Source of the DNA: Candolleomyces eurysporus
Taxonomy: Eukaryota > Basidiomycota > Agaricomycetes > Agaricales > Psathyrellaceae
Assembly (NCBI GenBank): GCA_027579435.1
Contig: JANBPK010000750.1
Location: forward strand, 62,001-126,000
DNA length: 64,000 bases
Direction: 5' to 3'
The notes below the pieces were generated by a model. The model was not told the origin of the DNA and did no database searches. It was given only the letters and a program-made list of their open reading frames with translations. Within the stretch, counting starts at the first letter, position 1; each line of letters begins with the position of its first letter. Positions 1 through 10,700 of this stretch are shown here, piece after piece. The translations under genes and the position numbers were made by a program.

Positions 1-2648
1 GAAATCTTCAAACTATTCGATTCTTCGATCAAGGACGTTGACTCCAATGTGCAGGCAGAGACGATGACAGTATTACAACAGCTTCTCGAAGATGGTAGTG
101 TTGCTCCGTTGACCCTCAATATCATTCTAATGAATTGCTTTACAGCCAAATTGAGGGCATCAGTCGCAGCAAAGCTAGGGAAATCTCTGGGTTCTTGCCT
201 TTCAGCTTCGGAATATACAGACCGCGCTGTGACAGTGCTGACAACGATCACAGCACCGCCCAACTCTCAAGAAGAAGGTTAGATTCAACCGAAACCCCCA
301 ACTTGGAGACTCGTTACTAACAGCTTTGAATTGGCCTTGAAAGGTTCTGGGAAGGACCTCCGAGAGCGGCATCAGCTATGGATCCAGATAATCTTACTAC
401 TCGGTCGCAATGGTTTGTGTAACTATTGAATTATTGGTCGTTTCAGCATGCTCACTGTTCTTCAATGTAGTCGAGTTCCAAGCTTTATCGAAACTCATTG
501 AGGTAGTAGTAAAGGAGGAACCGAGGGACACCACTTTCGAATCTCAGAATGCATTACATTCAGAACGGTGAGCCACTCTTTGCCAAATCGAGCCTGTTGT
601 ATTAATCGCTTGGATAGTCAAACTTCCCGACCCAATTGACAGCACCCTCCCCAAAGCCATCAGATCAGCACTGAAACTCGATGCGCCATTCAATGTCCGT
701 TTGGCCGCTGTCAATTTATTTGGTCGCCTGATAGGATGTGTCCCTGGTCGTGGTACGTGAGCTTCAGCATTGTATCGACATTGCGTATTCTAATTCAGAT
801 AAAGGTGAGGCCCAGCCCAGATACGAAAACCTCTTGGGACGGAGCAGTGCGTAGCTTCGTTCAAGATCATGTCCTTCACTTGACTCCTTCCTCCAGGTGA
901 TTCGCAAATAATCTCTCGATTGGCAGACATCGTCATCAAAGATGTGTCCGACGACGTACGAATTGCTGCTTTGCGAGTCTTAAAGGCGGCTTACAAGGCT
1001 CCGGATTGTATGTCAAGTTCGTCGCTCTGCCCTAGCCATGAATATTTACTCGTCTATTTAGTCTTTCGGTTCCGGAGCGCCATCAAAGCATCCTTGTCAA
1101 AAATCATCGAGAACTCACTGAAGGATCTGAAGAATCCTAGGTTCCGCGCAAACGCAGTGTCCGCCGTAGACAGCCTGACCAAAAAGGGTTCAAACGGTAT
1201 CATTCTCAAACCCCCTCCCATATTTCTACAGCGCCCTAACCGCAGCGCTGTTTATAGACAAATTCAGGGACCTCGTTTCACCTTCTATTTCCCAATTGCT
1301 GAGAACCGTTTTGTTAGAAGGCGATGAAAATCTTGGTGATAGCGTGGCAAGGGTCCTGTTCGATAATTTCACGGCCTCCGCCGTAGAAAGTCAGTGCAAG
1401 TATCTTGTCGAGTTGTGTTGCTAATCATGGGAATAGCGAAACTCAACCGTGACGTCTTAATCGCGATACCCCCAATGGTGGCAACACTCACTGCTGCCGG
1501 AAAGGCTATCGTCGTGCGACTCACAGGGAGCCGTAAGTATCTCTACGCAGCTCATCATACTTTACTTCGATCCTTACTGTGCCACTGTAGTTGCGATCTC
1601 GGACAGTACTGCCGCCACTATCGTGCACGCCTTGACCCCGATGCTCCGAAACACATCATCATTAGCTCGCGCGACTGCGATTGAACTCCTTCTCAAACTA
1701 TATACCAAACATTGTAAGTATTCTGATATGCTGATGGTGCAACATACACCTGACCGGCTTCACTGTTTCATAGGCCATTCGAAACTGCGGCTTAGTGAAT
1801 CCGCCATACCTGAGATTATCAGTTTGGCGTTCGATGACAAGGACGATGTTGGAGGAACACGCATTACCGCAATCCAACTACTCGTGGCCTTGTCATCAGG
1901 ACCTGAACGTGAGCTCATCTCATGATCAGTTCAGTTGCACCCTTTGTGACTCATCCTCGTACCCGTTAGCCTTGGAGAGTGTCGGAAAAGGGAAGGCCGA
2001 ACCGTCGACTGCACCCACTAGCTCGGTGCTTAGGCGAATTACTCCCCATGCAACCAAGTTCATGGCTCTACTTCAAGTTGAACGCTTGAGACCATCTGTG
2101 GTGGAACTGCTGTCTTTGATGTCGCTAGATCCTACAGGTAAGCAATTGCGCTCTAGGATCGGACCAGCTGGCTCACAAATGCTTTCAGTCCGCCAGACAA
2201 TCATGCTACGCATAGCTTCCATGGCTTTCGGTCCTGAAACCCTTGTCCTCGAGGGCCACGTCGAGTTGCTCTCCCGCCTCATCTCAGATGGTGCGTACAG
2301 CTTCGTCGCTTTTGATTCGAACACACTCTCAAAAGTGAGATAGGACGTTTGGGCGAGAAGGCTACGGATTACTTGACGCTTTTCCTGGCTCCGGCATTGG
2401 TCACCCGCCCACAACTAGCCTCATACAGGCTCAAGATACTGACTGCGCTCTGGCTTAGGTATGGCCGAAGGACCCTGGAGGTCAGCGATGCGCCAGAAAA
2501 GACAGTGAAACATAAGGAATTGCTTGACTGGTTCACTCTCGCATTGTTTGGGCGACACGTCACGGTGCATGAGGTTTCGACATGGAGGAAGTATGTAAAC
2601 CGTGGCTACAAATGGACCGATGAGCCGGCGGTGGGTCGACCAACTTGA
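1..2648 (+). CDS. DUF6535-HEAT family protein, copy A (3' part only, frameshifted)
   Basis: This is the C-terminal half of the HEAT-repeat gene seen in full at copies B-E; its 5' part lies before the window. Short exons with GT-AG introns follow the same order and phase as the other copies. The 3' end carries the family's closing motif LFGRHV followed by TW near residue 80 of the last exon, and the stop is at 2646-2648. HEAT-like helices are visible, for example VRIAALRVLK. Relative to copies B and E an 8-base deletion at about 560 removes part of the exon just before the donor at 568, shifting the frame. The tail after LFGRHV differs from B, C and D. I infer a decayed or non-functional copy; function unknown. 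Confidence 0.7.
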
Positions 2649-2814
2649 ACTCCGAGTCAAATATGTACTTTATGTACCTGTACTATATTTCAACCCCCAG
2701 TATAATCTAACTGCCTTTCTAGTAGCCAATCTCACTGCCCAGCTGAGGTTAACCATAGAACGAAGGCTATGGAGCTACGCTGCTCGTAGCCTGCTACGGA
2801 GATTGGAAGGGCGC

Positions 2815-3180
2815 TTGTACGTTCATCCGTTCTGCAAGCCAAACCGAAATTTCGGGCAGCGAAAGAACGCCATTTGTTCGTTTGTTCGTCATCGCTTCAA
2901 TCCTGGGATCAGAAAGTCGACACTCATCAACACCATCCTTGCGTCCTATTTGATCGACTCGAACTGACCACTCTCAGCGGACAAGTCTGTTAGGCAGACT
3001 ACCGTGATCCAGACAGACCCTGACGGTGCATTTGCTCGTGAGCGCTGAGCTTATCAAACTCCATTTCATGCTTCTCTCAACGAATCGTTGTCGGCGATGG
3101 CAGTTACCGTTGGGAGTGGTGTCAAGCTGCGATTAAACATCGTCGACACACCTGGATTCTCCGATCAGGCTCCAGAGCGG
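2815..3180 (+). pseudogene. Septin cdc10 fragment 1 (promoter remnant + exons 2-3)
   Basis: A piece of septin upstream sequence (sharing aaatttcgggcagcgaaag with the intact gene's promoter) runs directly into exon 2 at about 2907; exon 1 is missing and the P-loop is reduced to RKSTLINT. The codons for Gly-Arg after LIDS have become a stop (TGA at 2965-2967). Exon 3 follows at about 3090-3175 with VDTPGF still readable, then homology ends abruptly in unrelated DNA. It cannot encode a septin. Confidence 0.8.
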
Positions 3181-3189
3181 GTAACCCAC

Positions 3190-3862
3190 TCTCCTCGCAA
3201 CATCCCTCTCCAAAGCCTGCATCAACTTTGTCAAGCACTTCTTGGAGCTGCTGGTCGATTTGCGTTGCACCTTCAGCTGGGGCCTGCACGGCGGTTTGGG
3301 TGCCTGCCAGGCCAGTGAGTTTGAGCCTGTACAGAGGGTATGACGATGGTAGGGGCACACTGGTTGCTTAGAATCCATCCTGGAGCTAGTAGCGCGTAGT
3401 CCCGATAGACCGCCTTCAAGGAAGGGTGCCAATTTCACCCTGGGAAGCGTCAATTGTCGTCGAAAACCAGCAGGAAAGATAAACTTTCAGTCAATAAAAC
3501 CTCCTTGAAATAGAAAAGTAAAAAGCGCAGACCCTTGGAACAGGCGTATGAAAGAACTGCGACAAACATAAGAGGCCAGATAATGGAAAAAAAAATAAGA
3601 TGCATTTGGCTGCACTCACTTACTCTGAGAGACAGCTTGCTGAGGGGAGTGGCACAGTGAGGAACACGTTCAACGATTGAACAAGGATTGCGTTTGTGAG
3701 AAAGATAAGATCGACTGGATTCGAAGATTTGAGGTATCGACTTGACGAACCAGAACAAAGGCGGGATTCGGGACTGCCTGCAGCCTGCCCCAGGAGACCC
3801 GATGGCGGGGATTGCTGGGCACACGAATCTTGTGAGTGGGGAGAACAGATGTTCTCCTGCAT
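3190..3862 (-). pseudogene. Unrecognised minus-strand gene relic, copy 1
   Basis: Read on minus, this stretch matches 29506-30360 and in part 17340-17820. Shared pieces are a hydrophobic segment beginning NPV-L--L-NAIL, ending at a splice donor (gtaagt here, gtaggt in the other copy), a second segment containing VLSYACSKG, and a third with a Gln/Leu-rich stretch around QLQEVLD. Each copy has stops and frame breaks, so none is intact. I do not recognise the family. It lies opposite and between septin fragments, so it was probably an original neighbour carried along in the duplications. Confidence 0.45.
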
Positions 3863-3949
3863 CGCAGGTCTTTAGGCGAGAATCGGAGTCACGCGCGGCT
3901 GATTCGTGATTCTCGTTTCCAAGCTTTGTGACACTGCATTTCTTCGTTC

Positions 3950-5067
3950 CTGAGGTCGGCTATCAGGAACCGAACACCCCGTGCTTGGCAACCGAGTTAT
4001 ACGCCACTCTTGTTTGGCCACGATTGAGTCGTTCGTTGTCGAGTCGTGGATTACCCATTTCTCCTCTACCCCTTGACGGCCTCGTCCCCTTCCTCACCAA
4101 CAACTTCCCTAGTTCTCTATGTAGGTATCTCATGCGGTGCTGTAGGGTGGTTACTGACAGACCCCGCGTTCGTTCGCTCTCGTACCGAAAACACCAACAT
4201 GGTAACCTTGTTTCGACCCCATCGCTCAACGACGAACACCTGGATTCAAATCATTCCCCGACGGACCACCTCGACGTGCTCCCTGCTCAATCGCACTGTC
4301 ACCCCTTCAGCGTACGAACCGCACGATGGTGAATCAACCCCGATGTACGAAACAAGATCCTTACACATATCCTCGAAACCGAACGCAATTCGAATGCCAA
4401 CGATGATGCAACGTGACTGACACAATCTGCTAACAGCAACCAAATCGGTTTCGACTCCATCACGCAACAGACTGAGCACAAGCTGTAGATTTTTAAGTGT
4501 GGTTCCCAGTTCAATGTTAACCCGTTGGTGAGTCCCAATCCCTTTCCTCCTTACGATGTCTGTTGTGTTATATCTGCGATGCACTGGAACGTTGCGGGGG
4601 AGTTGCGTGTTTGGGGGAAAGGAGAGGGATGATTGGGCCAGGGACGTGAAGCGTCGACGAGCGAAGGCGTGGAGACGCTTTTTCTTGACCCTGTTTCTGA
4701 CCATACGATTGAAGAGACAAGCATCCTAATGCCCGTTATGGCTTTACAAGCAAAACTAGATTCGGAAAAGCGGCACTCACTAACGCCATCTTTGCGTCCC
4801 ACTTGGTCGACTCGAAGGGATGGTTTTCAGCGGATGAGCCTGTTCGGGAGACTACTGAGATCCAGACTGAGCCTCATGGTGCGTTCTCTCTCTGCTTCTT
4901 AGGAGAGGTTTGAGCTGACGATTGAATGAACCGCCTTTCCTTTTTCCATTCTTCTCGATGCATCCTTGTCGGTGACGGTGATCATAGTCATCATTGAGAA
5001 TGGTGTCAAGCTGCGATTAGGCGCTGTCGACACCCCAGGTTCGCTGACCAGGTTGACAACGAGGGAT
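3950..5067 (+). pseudogene. Septin cdc10 fragment 2 (promoter + exons 1-3)
   Basis: About 480 bases of septin promoter-like sequence, starting at the shared motif gtcggctatcaggaaccgaac, precede a degenerate exon 1 (about 4447-4531) in which GFDSITQQTEHKL is followed by a stop. Exon 2 (about 4750-4879) has a ruined P-loop (GKTRFGKAA in place of GQTGLGKST). Exon 3 (about 4991-5067) has lost one base around the DTPGF motif. Exon 4 is replaced by unrelated DNA. The intron positions of the intact gene are kept, so this arose by DNA duplication and not by retrotransposition. Confidence 0.8.
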
Positions 5068-5149
5068 GGTGCGTGTCTAGCGAATTTCGCACCTTTTCAG
5101 GAGCAGCTCGGATCCTATCATCAGGTACATGTCCGACTACAGCCTCTAC

Positions 5150-5335
5150 TTTGCCCCGGGGGATTATTTCAACCCATAGTAAACATATTCACATTAGCGG
5201 TACCTCGACTCCCAGTGGGACGGCTATACCGACTCCTGCGCCAAGGGCGTCAACACTAAGACTGGCTGTGACGGTGTAACCTACTTCCAAGGCGTCCGCA
5301 GACGACATCTAAGCCTGCTCACGGACGAGACGAGG
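5150..5335 (+). other. Repeated Cys-containing coding-like fragment, copy 1
   Basis: This segment matches 19040-19225. In the second copy it reads as a Gly/Ser/Cys-containing stretch (SQWNGYTDSYGTSCCKK, then NCDSGTYFSGVRRR). Both copies sit directly after septin exon 3, where exon 4 should be. The parent protein is not recognised and neither copy has a start or a complete frame. Confidence 0.35.
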
Positions 5336-5379
5336 ATCCCAGCTTGGACGTGAAATGCTGCAGTCGTACGTGAAATCTT

Positions 5380-6015
5380 CACGTGTTTATATTGTTTGTC
5401 TGGGGGTGGCGTTAAAGTTAAATATCTTTTATTGATACTTAGCGAGGAGATTGCGTCGATTTGGATTTCGCAATGCCCGACATGGCCCTCTAAGCACGCT
5501 CACCGCTACCTTGGACCAGGGCTGGGATTTGTTCCTTCCTGCAGCTATCATCGGACCCTTGTCCTCGTTGTTGCGTTGGCTGCGCTACCCCTCGGTTCTC
5601 CCTCTCCGCATCGGACCCTGTGACCGCAACTTCCTTCATACCCTTATCCTTGCTCACGCCATCTTCATCATCTCCTTGCTAAGTACAGGATTCATTTTGC
5701 TGGATATTTATGCTGATATACCTGATTTATTTTTCTTATCTTAATGTCGGGTTTGATACGAGTAGGGCACTGAGCTGTAATTCAACTCATTCCACAATTG
5801 CGGACCGCTCTGGTATCCAATGGAGGGCAGGATTGTAAGGTCTTGTGGTCGGTGTGGCTTAGGTTTTTCCCTTCGTTCACGCTCTTTCCTCTTCGTTCTC
5901 GGGGTCTCGGACTAACACTACTCGTATACCGTCTCTGGAAGCGCGATGAAAGGGACTATTATTAAGAGCTAGGCGGAGATGAAGAACGAAAGCATATTCG
6001 TCGAAGATCCATTGT
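5380..6015 (+). repeat. Inter-unit linker repeat, copy 1
   Basis: Non-coding by inspection. The block recurs at 19290-19825 and, more diverged, at 30630-31069, each time between septin-type debris and the promoter modules of a DUF6535-HEAT gene. Landmarks are a run ending ctccttgctaagtacaggat and the stretch tggagggcagg or its variants. No gene is visible on either strand. Confidence 0.7.
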
Positions 6016-7735
6016 TTTGGGAGTACACTGCCGTTTTCTGCGCGTTTTCTTTTTCTCTGACGCCATTCGTAGACTCGCGCTCTTACACGCCCATGCCATG
6101 AGCTTCATGACACTTCCCAAACACTTCCTATGTTTTTGACGGTAACGTTTGAACCGTGGGTAAAATGCCGTCGACTTGGGGTTTTCGTATGACCGTGACC
6201 AGCCATCGATTCATTCGCCAGATGCCTGGTTAACCACGACCCAACCACGGTGTCACATCGAGACGCTGAACCGATTTCCGCTCCGCAACATGTCCTGATT
6301 GAGGAGCTGTGAATTTTCATATAGTATCAAACTCACCCCAGTTCAGGTGCGTCTTGGGAACGTTGAAGGATCGCATGACCCCTCGGGCACCTTGCTTCAC
6401 GAACACCCTACTGTTTGTTAACAGTGGGCGCAGGTTACTCTCTACTTGTTCGTTTCCCCGTGCCCAACGTACCTCCGGAACTGGAAACATCTGATGCCAT
6501 GGTGAGTTTCTCTGGCATGTTCCGCAAGATGTGTTCGCCGTGAAGACGATCGCAGACTCAGCACTATGCCGTCAATGTTTATGGCGACAATCAGACGCCA
6601 CATCATCGAAGTGTGGTGAAAGGTTGGAGGATTGTTATCACGGAAGGGGAAACGGTAAAGAAGAAAGCGAATTTGTGGAATATTCATTGCTTTGTGGGTT
6701 CACCGTTTTTCCTATGCCTTTCTGTGTTCTTTGACGCCATTAGAAGACTATCATGTTGACACTTTGACGCCGACGCTTGAATCGTGGGTAAAAGGTTGTA
6801 TTTATAGAACGCTTGCCAGCCATTCATTCATTTGCCAGAGGCTTGGTCAACCACGACCATACATCGAGACGATGTTGAACCAGTTCCCGCTCCGCGATAG
6901 GGCCAATCGAAGAACTGTGAGCGTTCATATAGTATCAAACCCACTTCAGGTTCAAGCATATCTCGGGAACGTGGAACGATCGTATGACCTTTGGGGGACT
7001 TTTCTTATCGAACGTGCTACACATTACTAACAGTGGATGCAGGTTGGCCTGTGTGTAATCTGCATCTTCTTTTCTTCATGCCCAAGCGCAGTTGCAGAAA
7101 GAAGAAAATATGATCCCAGGGTGCTGAGTTTTTCAACGTTCCGTATGTAGAATTCGCCGCTGAAGGCGATCACAGGCTCGGGACTATGCAATCAATGTCT
7201 ACAAGTAAGCGTCACATTGTCGAAGTGCAGTAAAAGTTTGGAGGATTGTTCTTTCAGAAGGGGAGAAGGTGAAGAACAGAGCGAATCTGTAAGGCATTCG
7301 TTATTTTGGGGATACACCGCTTTTTTCTATGCTTTTTTTTATTTTATTTCTTCTCTAGTGCGGTCAGAGGACTACAGCGCTGGTGCTTTGACGCCGATCG
7401 ATTGTGGACGATAAGCCGTAGACTTTGGGTTTCCCCGAGACCACTGCCAGCCATTCATTCATTCGCCGGAGGCCTGGTTAACACGACTCAACCACGCCTC
7501 TACATCGAGATGTTCTGAACTAATTTCCGCTCTGCAACATGGGCTAATCGATGAATCGCAAACATTCTTCTCAAACCCACCCCAGTTTCAACCACGTCTT
7601 GGGAACGTGGAAAGATCGTATGACTCCCTGGGCGCCTTTCTCATCGAACATGCTGCTATATAACAGTGAGTACAGGTTAGCCTGTCTCCCATCTACCTGT
7701 TCGTTTCTTCGTGCCCCCAAGCACACTCCCAGAGA
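6016..7735 (+). repeat. Tandem promoter/first-exon modules upstream of copy B
   Basis: Three imperfect direct repeats: about 6016-6689, 6690-7306 and 7307-7735, the last running into the start codon of copy B. Each module carries the same landmarks in order: a gtacacc/tttttc-rich start, the phrase gccattcattcattcgcc, a tggtt-accacgac stretch, atagtatcaaacccacc, and then the counterpart of the 24-base first exon with donor gtgagtttctc and a downstream cgatcgcag-type acceptor. In module 1 the ATG is CTG; module 2 is also degenerate; only module 3 has the working ATG. This looks like the gene's own 5' region duplicated in place. Confidence 0.75.
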
Positions 7736-10700
7736 ATGGAACAACGCGATTCCAAGGTAGTGAGTTTCTCCATGTCCTGTATGCTAAATTCGCCACTGAA
7801 GCCGATCGCAGACTGAGCGTTATGCAATTGATGGCGACGACGCCGAGAAGGCGCAAAATTGCGACACGAGTTTGAAGACTAGTAAAATCTCCCCAGGTCC
7901 AGATACAGGATCTCCCACATCCGCGGTGAAAGATGAAGCCCAGGGAGACGGGGGTGGCGGAAGCGGAGAGCAGACGGCGAAGGAAGATCTCAAGTTCAGA
8001 GCGGATGCTAGGATATGGTACCTCTATCTTGAAGATGCCGAGCGTGTGGCGAAAGAGAAGGCAGAGTTCTGGAAAACGGGCTTGGACTCCCTTCTCACCT
8101 TTGTGAGCACGGCATCTTAGTTGGCGTGAGATCCAATGATTTAACCACACTTATTACAGGCCGGTCTGTTCGCCGGAATCGTTTCATCCTTCCTTATCGA
8201 CGCCCGTCCGGACCTAAACGAGGGTTCGGAACAGATTTTACTGGGAAACATACTCAACACTCTACGAGGGATGTCGATCATCGACATAGTTCACATCCCG
8301 GTCTCACAGAAATGGATTACCGGCTTGTGGCTTATAAGCCTCTATATCACCCTATTCAGTGCCATCATGGCCGTCCTGGCCAAAGCCTGGCTGGCAAAAT
8401 TCATACCTTTTACTACAGGACGCGAAGCCAAGGACGCTTCCGTACGCTACAAGTTGGACAAGGAAGCGGACACGTGGTATTTGGAGCGAGTCATCACCCT
8501 AGTGCCATTTCTTGTTCAGGTGGCTGCCTTTCTCTTCCTGGGTGGGCTGATTGTTCAGAACATCGCTGACGATCAGACTCTCGGGCATGTCCTTCTGGTC
8601 TTTTGCGCATTCGGATGTGTTATTTATATCATCATGACCTTTCTTCCCTTGCTTTGCCCCTCCTCACCTTTCAATACCCCACCTACGGAGTTCCTCCTCC
8701 GGCCCTACAAGTGGTTGAAGTCTATGTTTACCGGGACGCCGCCGTCAAATTCTGATTCCGCAGCGCGTCTCAACGGAAGACTGGTGGAGATTCTCCACAA
8801 ACTGATTCAGTCCTCGGACCCAACACACATCGACGAAGCTGCATCAGAGATCGCTCATCCATCTTTCGACCGGGAATGGATCCACTATTTAAGCCAGACT
8901 GACAGTCCATCGCATTTTCTAGAACGCTTCAAGATATGCGCATCGACAAGGACCAGTGATGGGGCTCGTCGCGATGAGATCCTTTGTAACTATTTACTCG
9001 CCTTTCTCCGGTTCGTCGGCGCCCTCCAAGAGAAACTCGTCGCTATCCAGGAGGGCAGTACTGTTGAAGGCGTAGTTGGAGACTATCAAGATCTGCTGGG
9101 TGCTTTGCAAACCTCGCTTAAATTTGGGTACCCCCTTCATCGCTGGAACTCCCTGCCCAAATTCCCTCGCCAGCTATCATTTAGCCTCAGGACGCAAATT
9201 ATGTGCCTTCTGGGAGCACTCCCAGCAAATTATTGGACCGGTCGAGTTTCCGTTCTTCCCGAGCTCGAGTTCCAGCCCAACGAGATGCTCGATCGCCTTT
9301 GGGAGTTGGCTCTCCGGAATATCGAGTCCTCTCACAGACTGCACTTCATGTTAGCCGCTTGTCGTGGCCTTCTGCAAGGGAAGACGAGTGTGAAGACCAC
9401 CAGCCTCTATACCCTGAGCCTGTGCCTCGCAAAGGGTGAGTCATTCTTCTGTATTGTTCGGCTCCAATTGAATGACACCGAGCCGTAGCTGGCTGCATTG
9501 CGTCAGAAGCTGGGCGTACAACCGAATGGGCAGGGAACATACCAAAGACGGAACGGGACTCTGTTGAAGCGCTGGCACTGAAGTTGCTGCCTCAGATCTA
9601 TACGGCTACGAGTACGCACCTGTTTCCCGTGCATTTCATAAGCGGCAAACTGATTGATGTTTCCGCGCAGCAACTGAACTCCAGAACATGGCGACAGAGG
9701 CCTTGGACACATTATCTCTACCACCCGGGCCTGAGAACGGTGCTGCTCACCCATCCCCGAGTCAGGGAATATTGGAGACCCTTGTATCCGCAGCCTTGGA
9801 CCGTGCAAAATTACCGATAGACCCCCTCAAAATGCTCAGCCAGGTTCCAGACTTGAAACGTGAGACTAATCGAATAATTTCATGACACGATACAACTGAC
9901 ACAGCTCCAGCCGACTTATTCGATCGCAGCTCGATTGAGAAAATCTCTGATATGACCGTATTCAAAGCAGACAAGACCAAGGAGGACGGGTTACAGGTGC
10001 TGACCAATTTGGCAGCGTCCTCACAGGAGAGGTTGGGTACAGTGACAGACGCTCTGTGCGCCAGCGTTGAATCTGGATTCAAGAGTCATGAGACACAGGA
10101 GCGTCTGCGCACAATCGCGTTTGTCAGGACTATACAGAACAGTGAGTGTCTACGTAGTGCCAGTGGTGGGCTTTGAGCGAAGTTACGCATATCCTTTTCA
10201 GATCCCGACAGTTCGTTCTACCACGTTATCTGCAAAGTCATCCCCGCCTTGGTCGAGGTCGCCCTGAATGCGGACTCAACGGATATTCGCCGGCCTGCTC
10301 TGCGCTTAGCAAAGGATCTGTGGGAAAAAGGTGCCTCTTTCCTCAACTTCATGTGTTGCGTCTAACGTCTACATTTTCTGAAGAGTCCGAGTCACTCGCA
10401 CCACTTATAAAGGGCGCCGTGCCGACCACCCTCGAGAATGGGTTGAAAAAACCGGAATCTAAGAAACGTCACCGTGTTCTGACTGACCTATTAGAGCACC
10501 TCAAAGACGACGAGTCAAAAGTTCCCTCAAAAAAACCACGTTATGCTTTTGTATGGGAGGATAACGTTGATAAGTTGGCTCAAGACATATTCCCTGTTTT
10601 ATTTGAGAGGATTGTCACGGTTGCCATCCATGACGACAGCGATTTGGTTCGTAAACAGGCTTTTCGCCTTCTCGAGGCACTTGGGAAGAATTGTAAGTTT

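Noticed and set aside
7677..8150. Minus-strand frame across exons 1-2 of copy B
   Set aside because: It runs antisense to the in-frame start exon and the DUF6535 lead segment, whose frame is conserved in B, C, D and E.
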